The notes under the pieces were generated by a model. That model was not told the DNA's origin, ran no database searches, and saw nothing but the letters and a program-made list of their open reading frames with translations. From Pseudomonas viridiflava (GTDB lineage: Bacteria; Pseudomonadota; Gammaproteobacteria; Pseudomonadales; Pseudomonadaceae): 64,000 bases of DNA. The DNA is taken from contig NZ_UTIQ01000084.1 in assembly GCF_900582625.1 (NCBI RefSeq), positions 372,001 through 436,000 on the forward strand. Direction: 5' to 3'. Below are positions 46,538 through 54,521 of this stretch, piece after piece. How positions within the stretch are numbered: the first letter of the stretch is position 1; every line of letters begins with the position of its first letter. Both the position numbers and the translations under genes were made by a program.

Positions 46538-47149
46538 TTAGTGGGCAGGTTGCTCTGCCAGGCCGCGCTTGACGCGGTTGAAGGTGGTGTACACCAGTAA
46601 GACCGCGAGCACGGCCATGATTGCCGTCAGCCATGGTTCGACCGCGATGCCCAGGGCCAATAGAAAGCCCAGCAGGCCAAAGACGAAGGCGCGGTCACTT
46701 TTGCCCATTGGCCCGTCGTAACGGCGCGAAGCACCGACCATCAGTCCCAGCACGCCGGCGTATTCACTTAGCCAGGCCAACAGCACCACGGCGCCGACAG
46801 CCGCGCCGGACACGCCGGCCAGGCAGGCAAACGGCAGGTACAACGCGGCATCGGCAACCAGGTCGGTGATCTCGTTGAGGTAAGCGCCCAGGCGTGATTG
46901 CTGGCCAAACTCGCGCGCCAACATGCCGTCTACGGCATTCAGGCCCATGCGCAGGAGCATCCACAGCGGCAGGAGCGCAAACACCGCGCGGTGTTCGGCG
47001 AATACCGCCACCAGTGCGCCGACCACAATCGAAATGGCGCAGGCAAACAGCGTCACCTGGTTGGCGGTGACGCCACGCGCATGCAGACGGGTAACGGAGG
47101 GGCGCAGCACGTTCTGAAAGCGGGGTTTGAGGTCGTAAATCGACGGCAT
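46538..47149 (-). CDS. CDP-alcohol phosphatidyltransferase, YnbA-like
   Basis: A 203-residue membrane protein with the CDP-alcohol transferase signature in the form NAVDGMLAREF...G...NEITD (bases 46862-46939). The consensus is D-x2-D-G-x2-A-R-x8-G-x3-D-x3-D; here the first and third aspartates are Asn. Such Asn forms occur in the YnbA subgroup, as I recall it. The enzyme class transfers a phosphatidyl group from CDP-diacylglycerol to an alcohol, often a phosphorylated one. First gene of the lipid operon; 27 bp separate it from the next. Confidence 0.88.
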   Translation of the reverse strand: MPSIYDLKPRFQNVLRPSVTRLHARGVTANQVTLFACAISIVVGALVAVFAEHRAVFALLPLWMLLRMGLNAVDGMLAREFGQQSRLGAYLNEITDLVADAALYLPFACLAGVSGAAVGAVVLLAWLSEYAGVLGLMVGASRRYDGPMGKSDRAFVFGLLGFLLALGIAVEPWLTAIMAVLAVLLVYTTFNRVKRGLAEQPAH

Positions 47150-47339
47150 GGGGCGCTCGCAGTGAAATAGGCCGAAAGGACTGTACTCACAACAGAACGC
47201 CAATGCCAAAAACTAGTCACACCGCTAGCTCGGTGGTGCGGTTAGGTCGATCAGCGGACCGAAGATAGCCCGGAAGGGCGAAGCTGGAACAATAGCCGCC
47301 TATAGTCATCCAGGCCCCGTTTCTCGCTCAGGAGTTTTT

Positions 47340-48074
47340 ATGAACACGCGCGACCAACAGAACCTCGATCGCCTCGACCAGGCCGAAGGCGAGGGTGCCG
47401 ATGAGGCGTTGCAGCAGATCGTTTCCGGCTTTCAACGCTTTCGCACCGAAGTGTTTCCCGAGCAGGAAGAACTCTTTCAAAAGCTCGCCACCGCGCAACG
47501 CCCGCGCGCCATGTTTATTACCTGCGCCGACTCGCGCATCGTTCCCGAATTGATCACGCAAAGCTCGCCGGGCGATCTATTTGTCACCCGTAACGTGGGC
47601 AACGTGGTGCCGCCGTATGGGCAAATGAACGGCGGCGTTTCCACCGCCATCGAGTACGCGGTGTTGGCGCTGGGCGTACACCACATCATCGTCTGCGGCC
47701 ATTCCGATTGCGGCGCCATGCGCGCGGTGATGAACCCCGACACGCTGGAAAAAATGCCCACGGTCAAAGCCTGGTTGCGTCATTCCGAAGTGGCAAAAAT
47801 CATGGTGGCGGATAACTGTAATTGCGGCACGGAGCACGAAACCCTGGGCGTGCTGACTGAAGAAAACGTGGTCGCGCAATTGCAGCATTTGCGCACCCAT
47901 CCTTCGGTGGCTTCGCGCATGGCCAGCGGTCAGTTGTTTATTCACGGTTGGGTCTACAGCATCGACACCTGCGAGATTCGCGCTTACGACGCCGAGCGTG
48001 CCGAGTTTCTGCCGCTCGATGGCACCAGCCCGATTCCGGTGGCCACGCCGCGTCCGCGTTATTCGGCGCAATAA
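47340..48074 (+). CDS. Beta-class carbonic anhydrase
   Basis: A 244-residue beta-carbonic anhydrase that interconverts CO2 and bicarbonate. Zinc ligands and catalytic pair are plain: Cys62-Asp64-Arg66 in TCADSRIVPE and His121-Cys124 in CGHSDCGAM. The substrate loop SSPGDLFVTRNVGNVVPP lies between. The start follows CAGGAGTTTTT. Length is slightly over the average of ~220 because of an N-terminal acidic extension (residues 1-25). Confidence 0.95.
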   Translation: MNTRDQQNLDRLDQAEGEGADEALQQIVSGFQRFRTEVFPEQEELFQKLATAQRPRAMFITCADSRIVPELITQSSPGDLFVTRNVGNVVPPYGQMNGGVSTAIEYAVLALGVHHIIVCGHSDCGAMRAVMNPDTLEKMPTVKAWLRHSEVAKIMVADNCNCGTEHETLGVLTEENVVAQLQHLRTHPSVASRMASGQLFIHGWVYSIDTCEIRAYDAERAEFLPLDGTSPIPVATPRPRYSAQ

Positions 48075-48082
48075 AAAACGCG

Positions 48083-48124
48083 AAAAAAAACCGCGCCGTA
48101 GCGGGCTTAAGGCTGCGGCGCGGT
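48083..48124 (-). terminator. Terminator of the ferulate operon (minus strand)
   Basis: On the minus strand the stem ACCGCGCCG/CGGCGCGGT is followed by eight T residues. It lies about 55 bases past the MFS stop codon. Confidence 0.75.
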
Positions 48125-48130
48125 AAAAGT

Positions 48131-48163
48131 CATCCTCAGTGGAGTCCAGTGGGCCTGAGGATG
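48131..48163. repeat. Second hairpin beside the MFS stop
   Basis: CATCCTCAG (48131-48139) and CTGAGGATG (48155-48163) form a perfect 9-bp stem with a 15-base loop. It has no T-tract and may assist termination. Confidence 0.5.
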
Positions 48164-48179
48164 TGTGTCGCTCGGGAAT

Positions 48180-49370
48180 TCAGTTGTTCAGGTCACGCTT
48201 GAGCAGCACGGCGGCAGCACACGCCGCTATCGCCACCAACGGCGTAGCGGCCAGCAATAAACCGCTGACGCCAGCACCGGCCGCCAGCAACTGGCCGGCC
48301 GCCAATGGCCCACTCATCGAACCCAAACGCCCCACCGCAACGGCCACGCCGACGCCCGTGGCGCGCACGTTGGCGGGATACAGACGCGGCGCCAGGGCGT
48401 AGAGAATCAGTTGCCCGCCGACCGCGCAGGCACCCGCGGCCAGGCCAGCGAGGTAGAGCCCTTGCGCCTGTTCAACGCTGCCCAGCGCCAGCAAGGCGGC
48501 GAGCATGCCGAGGTAGGCCAACAGCACCGCGAGCAGCGCCTTGCCGCTGTCCATCAGGCGTCCGGCCAACAGCGAGCCGGCGACGCCGCCAATGTTGAAC
48601 AGCACTTGAATGGTGGCGGTATCCAGGCGGCTGAGGCCGCGCTGGATGAGCAAGGTCGGCAGCCAGTTGAGCAGCATGTAAAGGATGGTCAGCGTGCAGA
48701 AACAGGCGCCCCACAGCAGCAGGGTCGACGCGCCACGGCGTTGCCCGAGCAGTTCGCTGCTGATGGCGCCCACCGGCAACGTCTGCCCTTGGCGCGCGGC
48801 CGGCGTTGGCAGCCAGCGCATCAGCAGCAAGGCGATCACCAGCGGCGCAAATCCGCCGACGTAGAAGACCAGCCGCCAGTCGCCCGACACTGAAAAGATC
48901 CCCAACAGCGCCGCCACCGCACCACCCAGCGGCACGCCGCAGTACGTGAGACTCACGGCTAGGTTGCGCAGGCCAGGGCTGGCCACTTCCGAGGACAGCG
49001 CGATCAAAATCGGCAGCGCGGCGCCCATGCCCAACCCCGTAACCAAACGCGCCGCGAGCAGTTGCTCGTAGGTGGCGCTGTGGGCGGTGAGCAGCGAAAA
49101 CAAACCGAACAACACCACGGCCGCCACCAACACGCTTTTGCGCCCGAAGCGGTCGGCCAGCCAGCCACCGAACACCGCGCCCGGCAACAGGCCGAACAGG
49201 CCGGCGCTGAAGACCCAGCCCAACGCGGCCGAGTTCAGGGCGAAGTGCTGGGCCATGGCCGGCGCCGCGACGCCGACGGCTTGCAGGTCGAGGCCTTCAA
49301 GCATGGCGACGATAAAACACAGGGCAATAGTGCGCAGCGACGCGCCGTTCTGCGCAGTAGAAGTGGGCAT
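48180..49370 (-). CDS. MFS transporter of the aromatic acid:H+ symporter type
   Basis: A 396-residue 12-segment major facilitator protein. The loop 2-3 signature GGWLADRFGRKSV near 72-84 and the early LEGLDLQAVGVAAPAM are those of the aromatic acid:H+ symporters such as MhpT and PcaK. Placed 39 bp after fcs in the ferulate operon, it probably imports ferulate or a related hydroxycinnamate. No substrate can be read from the sequence itself. Confidence 0.87.
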   Translation of the reverse strand: MPTSTAQNGASLRTIALCFIVAMLEGLDLQAVGVAAPAMAQHFALNSAALGWVFSAGLFGLLPGAVFGGWLADRFGRKSVLVAAVVLFGLFSLLTAHSATYEQLLAARLVTGLGMGAALPILIALSSEVASPGLRNLAVSLTYCGVPLGGAVAALLGIFSVSGDWRLVFYVGGFAPLVIALLLMRWLPTPAARQGQTLPVGAISSELLGQRRGASTLLLWGACFCTLTILYMLLNWLPTLLIQRGLSRLDTATIQVLFNIGGVAGSLLAGRLMDSGKALLAVLLAYLGMLAALLALGSVEQAQGLYLAGLAAGACAVGGQLILYALAPRLYPANVRATGVGVAVAVGRLGSMSGPLAAGQLLAAGAGVSGLLLAATPLVAIAACAAAVLLKRDLNN

Positions 49371-49409
49371 GTGAACCTCGAATTTTTATTGTTGTGTGCG
49401 GCGCTTTGC

Positions 49410-51284
49410 TTAGCCGTTGAAGCGAATGATCTGCGGCGCCTGGCCTCGATAAAGCGCTTCCACCAACGCGCTGCGGTGCTGCAACACCGCGCGCTGGTTG
49501 AGCGAGCCTTTGTCGGTAATTTCGCCCCGGTCAATCGAGGGTGGTTCGCTTAGCAGGCTGATCCATTCCAGGCGCGTGGCGTTGCCGGTGGCGTGTTGGT
49601 TAAGGCGCTTGAGCCAGTCGGCGAACCAGCCGCGCACCCGTTCGTGGGCTAGTACCTGTGCGTCGCTGGCAACGCTGGGCAAGCCGGATAACACGCGGCA
49701 GTCGGCCAGGCGCGGAAACACCAGCAAGCCCAGGCATTCGCGGTCCGGCGCAGCGATCACCACGTCTTGCACATAGGGCGTGCCGTCGAGCACGGCGCGG
49801 TTGCGCAGCGGGCCGACGCTGACGAACACGCCGGACGACAACTTGAAGTCCTCGGCGATGCGGCCATCGAACATCAGGCCCAGTTCAGGCCGCTCGGGGT
49901 CGGCAAATTTCAGCGCATCGCCGGAGCGGTAAAAGCCTTCGGCATCGAAGGCGTCGCGCGTCTGCTGCGGCGAACCCCAGTAGCCGGCCATGATGTGCGG
50001 CCCGCGAAAACGCGCTTCCAGCTTGCCGTCTACCGGCACCAGTTTGGTCTCGCAGCCAGGCGCCGGCAGGCCGACGTAACCGGCCAGGGAAAGCGGGCCG
50101 GTGGTGAAGGTGCACGAGGGCGAGGCTTCGGTCATGCCCAGGCCGGCCATCATGCGGATGCGCTCGCCGCAGTGCTGCTCGGCGATGCGGTCGAGGCGAT
50201 CCCAGATGCTTTGCGACAAACCCGCAGCGGCGAAAAAGAACAGCGTGACCTTGGCGAAAAAGCGCGCGCGCAGTTCGGCGTCTTGCTCCAGGGCGGTGAC
50301 CAGTTCTTCCCAGCCTTTGGGCACGGTGAGGTAGGCGGTGGGGGAAATGTCTTTGAGGTTGCGCAGGGTTTCGGCCATGCCGTTGGGCGTTGGCTTGCCG
50401 TTGTCGATGTACAGGCTGCCGCCGTTGTAGAGCACGATGCCGACGTTATGACTGCCGCCAAAAGTGTGGTTCCACGGCAGCCAGTCGACCAGCACAGGCG
50501 GCTGCGCGGCGAATTCGGGGAAGGTTTGCAGCAGCATTTGTTGGTTGGCGCAGAGCATGCGCTGGGTGGTGGGCACGGCTTTGGGCAGCTTGGTGGAGCC
50601 GGACGTGAACAGGAACTTGGCGATGGTGTGTGGGCCGGTGGCATCAAAGGCGATGTCGGCCGCCTCGACGTTGCCGGTGGCGAGCAGATCGGCAAAGCGC
50701 TCGCTACGCCGATCAGGCAGGGTGCCATGGGTAAACACCAGCGCGACGTCATCGGCCAGCACCCGTTCGATGGCGCGTTGAAACGGCTGCGCCTCGGCGG
50801 CAAACACCAGGCCTGGCTGCAACAGGCCGACAATGTGGCGCAGCTTTTCCAGGTCTTGCGAGAGCAGCGAATAGGCCGGCGATACCGGGCAATACGGCAC
50901 GCCGATGTACATGGCAGCGAAGGCCAGTTGCAGGTGCTGCAGGTCGTTGCCCGACAAAATCATCAGCGGCCGCTGCGCGCTCAGGTCATAGCGCAGCAAC
51001 GCTTGGCCGAGGGCGCGCACGTTGCTGAGCATTTCGCCGTAACTGAGGGTTTGCCATTTGCCGTCATCACCGCGCTGGGCAGCAAAGGTGGCCTGCGGTT
51101 TCACCTGAGCCCAATGCAGCAGCCGGTCGAGCAGACGCGCCGGCGCGGGCTTGAGTGACTCCTGCGCGCGCAGGTAAATGCTGCCGTCACCCCCATGGGT
51201 AATGTTCACCCCCGGATTGCCGATGGCCACCTGGCGATAGCGCACCACGTGGTCAGCGCGGGTTGCTACGAATTCTCCATTCAC
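49410..51284 (-). CDS. fcs: Feruloyl-CoA synthetase
   Basis: A 624-residue acyl-CoA synthetase that activates ferulate, coumarate or caffeate. The adenylation motif is KFLFTSGSTKLPKAV near 200-214. Further motifs are the aromatic acid loop PWNHTFGGSHN and the late FDGRIAEDFKLSSG. Long N-terminal part and total length match the Fcs type. The start follows AGAGGAAAGGCTCGTGA. Third gene of ech-vdh-fcs-MFS by transcript order. Confidence 0.93.
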   Translation of the reverse strand: MNGEFVATRADHVVRYRQVAIGNPGVNITHGGDGSIYLRAQESLKPAPARLLDRLLHWAQVKPQATFAAQRGDDGKWQTLSYGEMLSNVRALGQALLRYDLSAQRPLMILSGNDLQHLQLAFAAMYIGVPYCPVSPAYSLLSQDLEKLRHIVGLLQPGLVFAAEAQPFQRAIERVLADDVALVFTHGTLPDRRSERFADLLATGNVEAADIAFDATGPHTIAKFLFTSGSTKLPKAVPTTQRMLCANQQMLLQTFPEFAAQPPVLVDWLPWNHTFGGSHNVGIVLYNGGSLYIDNGKPTPNGMAETLRNLKDISPTAYLTVPKGWEELVTALEQDAELRARFFAKVTLFFFAAAGLSQSIWDRLDRIAEQHCGERIRMMAGLGMTEASPSCTFTTGPLSLAGYVGLPAPGCETKLVPVDGKLEARFRGPHIMAGYWGSPQQTRDAFDAEGFYRSGDALKFADPERPELGLMFDGRIAEDFKLSSGVFVSVGPLRNRAVLDGTPYVQDVVIAAPDRECLGLLVFPRLADCRVLSGLPSVASDAQVLAHERVRGWFADWLKRLNQHATGNATRLEWISLLSEPPSIDRGEITDKGSLNQRAVLQHRSALVEALYRGQAPQIIRFNG

Positions 51285-51372
51285 GAGCCTTTCCTCTGTG
51301 CGCGCCCGCCCGCGCCGGGGTGGCGGCGGGGGGCTTGTTTGTTCTTGTTATTGCGGGATGGACCGGCGTGTT

Positions 51373-52821
51373 TCAGATCGGGTAGTGACGCGGCCCGTTC
51401 TGCACCGTGACCCAACGCAGCTGGGTGAAATGCTCAATCGAAGCGCGGCTGCCGAAGCTGCCGTAGCCGCTGGATTTCACCCCACCGAAAGGCATTTGCG
51501 CTTCGTCGTGGACGGTCGGCCCGTTGATGTGGCAAATGCCCGACTCCACCCGTTGCGCCAAGGCCAATGCGCGGGACACATCGCGGCTGAAAATGGCAGC
51601 CGACAGGCCAAACTCCGAGTCGTTGGCCAGGCGCAGCAGGTCTTCGTCGCCCTCGCCACGCAGCACCACGGCCACCGGGCCAAACGACTCTTCGCGGTAC
51701 AAACGCATGCTGTCAGTGACGTGATCGAGCAGCACGGGCTGCATGATGCTGCCCTGCACACCGCCACCGGCTGCCAGCGTCGCGCCTTTGCCAAGGGCGT
51801 CGTCCACCAGGGCTTGAATGCGCTCACCAGCGGCGGCGTCGATCAGCGAACCGAGCACGGCACCGCTTTCGTCCGCCGGGCCGGCGCGCAGTTGCGCCAC
51901 CTTGGCAGCCAGCTTGCTGACGAAGGCATCGGCGACCTTGGCATCGACGATCAGGCGCTCGGTGCTCATGCAAATCTGCCCCTGGTTGAAGTACGCACCA
52001 AAGGCGGCGGCCGCGACGGCGGCGTCGAGGTCGGCATCGTCCAGCACCAGCAGCGGCGCCTTGCCACCCAGTTCCAGCAAGGCCGGCTTCAGCTGCCGCG
52101 CGCACAGCTCGGCGACGATACGACCGACGTGTGTGGAACCGGTGAAATTCACCCGCCGCACCGCCGGGCTGGCGATCAGCCGGGCGACGATGGCGGGCGC
52201 CTCTTGCGGTGCATTGCAGATCACATTCACCACACCGTCACCCAGGCCGGCCTCGTGCAGCACCTGGCCGATCAGGCGATGGGTGAACGGGCTGGCTTCC
52301 GAAGCCTTGAGCACCACCGTGTTGCCGCAGGCCAACGGCATGGCCAGGGCGCGCACGCCGAGAATCACCGGCGCATTCCACGGCGCAATGCCGAGCACCA
52401 CGCCGCAGGGTTGGCGCAGGCCCATGGCGAAACTGCCGGGCACGTTCGAGGGAATGACCTCGCCAAGAATCTGCGTGGTCATCGCCGCTGCTTCACGCAA
52501 CATGCCGGCGGCCAGTTGCACGTTGAAGCCGTACCAATTGGCGGCGGCGCCGGTTTCGCTGGCAGCGGCCATAAACTCGGGGGCGCGTGCTTCCATCAGT
52601 TCGGCGGCCTTTAACAACCGCAAGCGTCGCTCGCCCGGCGCCAACGCCGACCAAGCCGGGAACGCGGCCTGGGCCGCTGCCACCGCAGCGTCGGCATCTT
52701 CCAGCGTGGCGGCGGCCACGCGCGACACCACCTCACCGGTGAACGGGCTCAAGCGGTCGAAGGTGCGACCGTCAGCGGCGGGCCGGGCCAGGCCGGCAAT
52801 CAGTAAGGGCACGTCGAACAT
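51373..52821 (-). CDS. vdh: Vanillin dehydrogenase (aldehyde dehydrogenase family)
   Basis: A 482-residue NAD-dependent aldehyde dehydrogenase that oxidises vanillin to vanillate. Catalytic Cys is in FNQGQICMSTER and the general base Glu in LELGGKAPLL. The segment IAPWNAPVILGVRA is the usual cofactor region. GGAGGTGTTCC precedes the start. It lies 15 bp after ech, which releases vanillin from feruloyl-CoA; the location supports the specific name. Confidence 0.93.
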   Translation of the reverse strand: MFDVPLLIAGLARPAADGRTFDRLSPFTGEVVSRVAAATLEDADAAVAAAQAAFPAWSALAPGERRLRLLKAAELMEARAPEFMAAASETGAAANWYGFNVQLAAGMLREAAAMTTQILGEVIPSNVPGSFAMGLRQPCGVVLGIAPWNAPVILGVRALAMPLACGNTVVLKASEASPFTHRLIGQVLHEAGLGDGVVNVICNAPQEAPAIVARLIASPAVRRVNFTGSTHVGRIVAELCARQLKPALLELGGKAPLLVLDDADLDAAVAAAAFGAYFNQGQICMSTERLIVDAKVADAFVSKLAAKVAQLRAGPADESGAVLGSLIDAAAGERIQALVDDALGKGATLAAGGGVQGSIMQPVLLDHVTDSMRLYREESFGPVAVVLRGEGDEDLLRLANDSEFGLSAAIFSRDVSRALALAQRVESGICHINGPTVHDEAQMPFGGVKSSGYGSFGSRASIEHFTQLRWVTVQNGPRHYPI

Positions 52822-52836
52822 GGAACACCTCCGGAA

Positions 52837-53667
52837 TCAGCGTTTGTAGGCTTGCAGGCCGGGCTTGATGCTTTTGTCGTCGAGGAACTGCTTCATGCCT
52901 TCTTCGCGACCGCCTTCGGTGTCGAGCAACCGCGACTGGTCGAGCTTGGCGTAGAGGTAATCCTCGTTCTGCTCCCACGTGAGTTCACGGCAGCGCTTGA
53001 AGCCAACCTTGGCCGCGCGCAGCACCACCGGATTTTTTTCCAGCAGGTTCTTCGCCAATTCGACCGTGGTTTCGCGCAGCTGCGCCAGCGGAACGCTTTG
53101 GTTAACCAGGCCCATGGCGGCGGCTTTCTGCCCGCCGAAGGTTTTGCCGGTCATGATGTAGTACAGCGACTCGCGGTGGCCGCAGGTGTCAGCCATGGCC
53201 TTGCTCACCAGGTTGCCCGGCGGAATGCCCCAGTTGATTTCTGACAGGCCAAAGGTCGCTTCGTCGGCGCAGATCGCCAGATCACACGCCACCAGCGGGC
53301 TGAAGCCGCCACCGAAACACCAGCCGTTGACCATGGCGATGGTCGGCTTGCTGTACATGCGCAGCAGCTTCCATTGCCAGTACGAGGCTTCGCGGCGAAT
53401 TTTCTCTTGCAGGATTTCCGGGCCGGCGTCCACTTCGCGGAAGTATTCCTTGAGGTCCATGCCGGCTGTCCACGACTCACCGGCGCCGGTCAGCACCAGC
53501 ACGCGGGCGTCGGCGTCTTGTTCCAGGGTTTCCAGCACGTCGGCCATTTCGCGGTTGAGCGTGGGGCTCATGGCGTTGCGTTTTTCCGGACGATTGAGAA
53601 TGACCCAGGCGATGCCTTCGTCCACTTCCACCTTCACGGTTTGCCACCGGCCTTCGTAGGTACTCAT
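52837..53667 (-). CDS. ech: p-Hydroxycinnamoyl-CoA hydratase/lyase (feruloyl-CoA hydratase/lyase)
   Basis: A 276-residue crotonase-fold enzyme that hydrates feruloyl-CoA and cleaves it to vanillin and acetyl-CoA. Typical features are GAGESWTAGMDLKEYFREVD near 60-79, the oxyanion region MVNGWCFGGGFSPL, and the active Glu in FGLSEINWGI near 143. Start follows TGAGGCAGTGAC. First gene of the operon, transcribed from a promoter overlapped by a palindrome. Confidence 0.94.
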   Translation of the reverse strand: MSTYEGRWQTVKVEVDEGIAWVILNRPEKRNAMSPTLNREMADVLETLEQDADARVLVLTGAGESWTAGMDLKEYFREVDAGPEILQEKIRREASYWQWKLLRMYSKPTIAMVNGWCFGGGFSPLVACDLAICADEATFGLSEINWGIPPGNLVSKAMADTCGHRESLYYIMTGKTFGGQKAAAMGLVNQSVPLAQLRETTVELAKNLLEKNPVVLRAAKVGFKRCRELTWEQNEDYLYAKLDQSRLLDTEGGREEGMKQFLDDKSIKPGLQAYKR

Positions 53668-53699
53668 GTCACTGCCTCATGTCTGGGTTGGTTGAGGCG

Positions 53700-53735
53700 A
53701 AGTTAAGCTGGATTTTTAGTTATGTCAATTAACTA
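53700..53735 (-). promoter_or_regulatory. ech promoter with overlapping MarR-type operator
   Basis: The minus strand reads TTGACA, a 17-base spacer and TAACTT (53700-53728). The palindrome TAGTTATGTCAATTAACTA (53717-53735), arms TAGTTA/TAACTA, covers the -35 box. This is the expected geometry for repression by occlusion. The likely binder is the MarR-type protein encoded divergently. Confidence 0.62.
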
Positions 53736-53835
53736 TAAATCGGTTCTAGGTTTCGAAAAACAATCTACACCTTTAGCTGGAGGTCCGCAGAAAAGCTGGT
53801 AATAGCCTCAAATACAGGGCAATCTCGAGCCTAAC

Positions 53836-53854
53836 CGGTTAATACTAATAACTA
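53836..53854. promoter_or_regulatory. Second candidate operator near the ferR start
   Basis: CGGTTAATACTAATAACTA matches the ech operator at 12 of 19 positions, including the whole TAACTA half. It lies 75 bases before the ferR start codon, so it may allow autoregulation. It overlaps a perfect TAACCGGTTA palindrome (53832-53841). Confidence 0.45.
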
Positions 53855-53928
53855 AATATTCGTCCCGATTGTGCATCTGGGCGGAAAAATTATTAACATG
53901 CCTAACCATTTCTCATCAGGACGCCACC

Positions 53929-54399
53929 ATGCCCCGCAAAGCCAAAACCCAGGCAGCGCCCGCCGACCCGACGACGCTCGACGCTGCGCTGGATAATTTG
54001 GTGGGTTATGTGATGCGGCGGGTGCAGCTGAAAATTTCCCAGCACCTCACCGCCCGCCTGGAAGAACACGCTATCCGCCCCGCGCAATTCACCGCGCTGA
54101 GCATCATCGAGCAGTCGCCCGGCCTGATGCAGGCCGACCTCGCCAAAGCGCTCGCCATCGAACCGCCGCAAGCGGTGCTGATGGTGAACAAACTCGAAGA
54201 ACGCGGCCTGGCCATGCGCGTACGCAGCAACCCGGACAAACGCTCCTACGGCCTGTTTCTCAGCAAAGCCGGAGAGCAGCTGTTGAAGACGTTAAAAGAC
54301 GTGGTGGTGCAGAGCGATCTGGACGCCACGGCGGCGTTGAGTGCGCAGGAGAGGGAGCAGCTGTTGGGGTTGTTGAATCGGTTGTATCGGGAGGGGTAA
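53929..54399 (+). CDS. MarR-family regulator of the ferulate operon
   Basis: A 156-residue MarR protein. The winged helix-turn-helix is in SPGLMQADLAKALAIEPPQA near 68-87, with the wing in ERGLAMRVRSNPDKRSYGL near 98-116. The basic N-terminus (MPRKAKTQ) is a common extension. The start follows ATCAGGACGCCACC. Divergent from ech with two similar palindromes between, it fits FerR/FerC-type repressors released by hydroxycinnamoyl-CoA. The gene symbol is withheld because names vary. Confidence 0.85.
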   Translation: MPRKAKTQAAPADPTTLDAALDNLVGYVMRRVQLKISQHLTARLEEHAIRPAQFTALSIIEQSPGLMQADLAKALAIEPPQAVLMVNKLEERGLAMRVRSNPDKRSYGLFLSKAGEQLLKTLKDVVVQSDLDATAALSAQEREQLLGLLNRLYREG

Positions 54400-54481
54400 T
54401 GCTGGGTTGTTCCGGGGTAAAGCTGTCGCCGTCAGCGATAGCAAGTGGCCTCGCTGGGTACGGGTCGATTTCGAAAGCATA

Positions 54482-54508
54482 AAAAAACCCCGGGGGTTAA
54501 CCCGGGGC
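54482..54508 (-). terminator. Terminator of the inverse autotransporter gene
   Basis: Stem CCCCGGG/CCCGGGG with a short loop. On the minus strand it is followed by seven T residues, just 14 bases past the stop codon. The T-run side serves the invasin gene, not the MarR gene. Confidence 0.8.
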
Positions 54509-54521
54509 TTGTTGCGCTTAT

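Noticed and set aside
49767..51158. 463-codon open frame antisense to fcs
   Set aside because: Antisense shadow of feruloyl-CoA synthetase; no ribosome site, Gly/His-rich random content.
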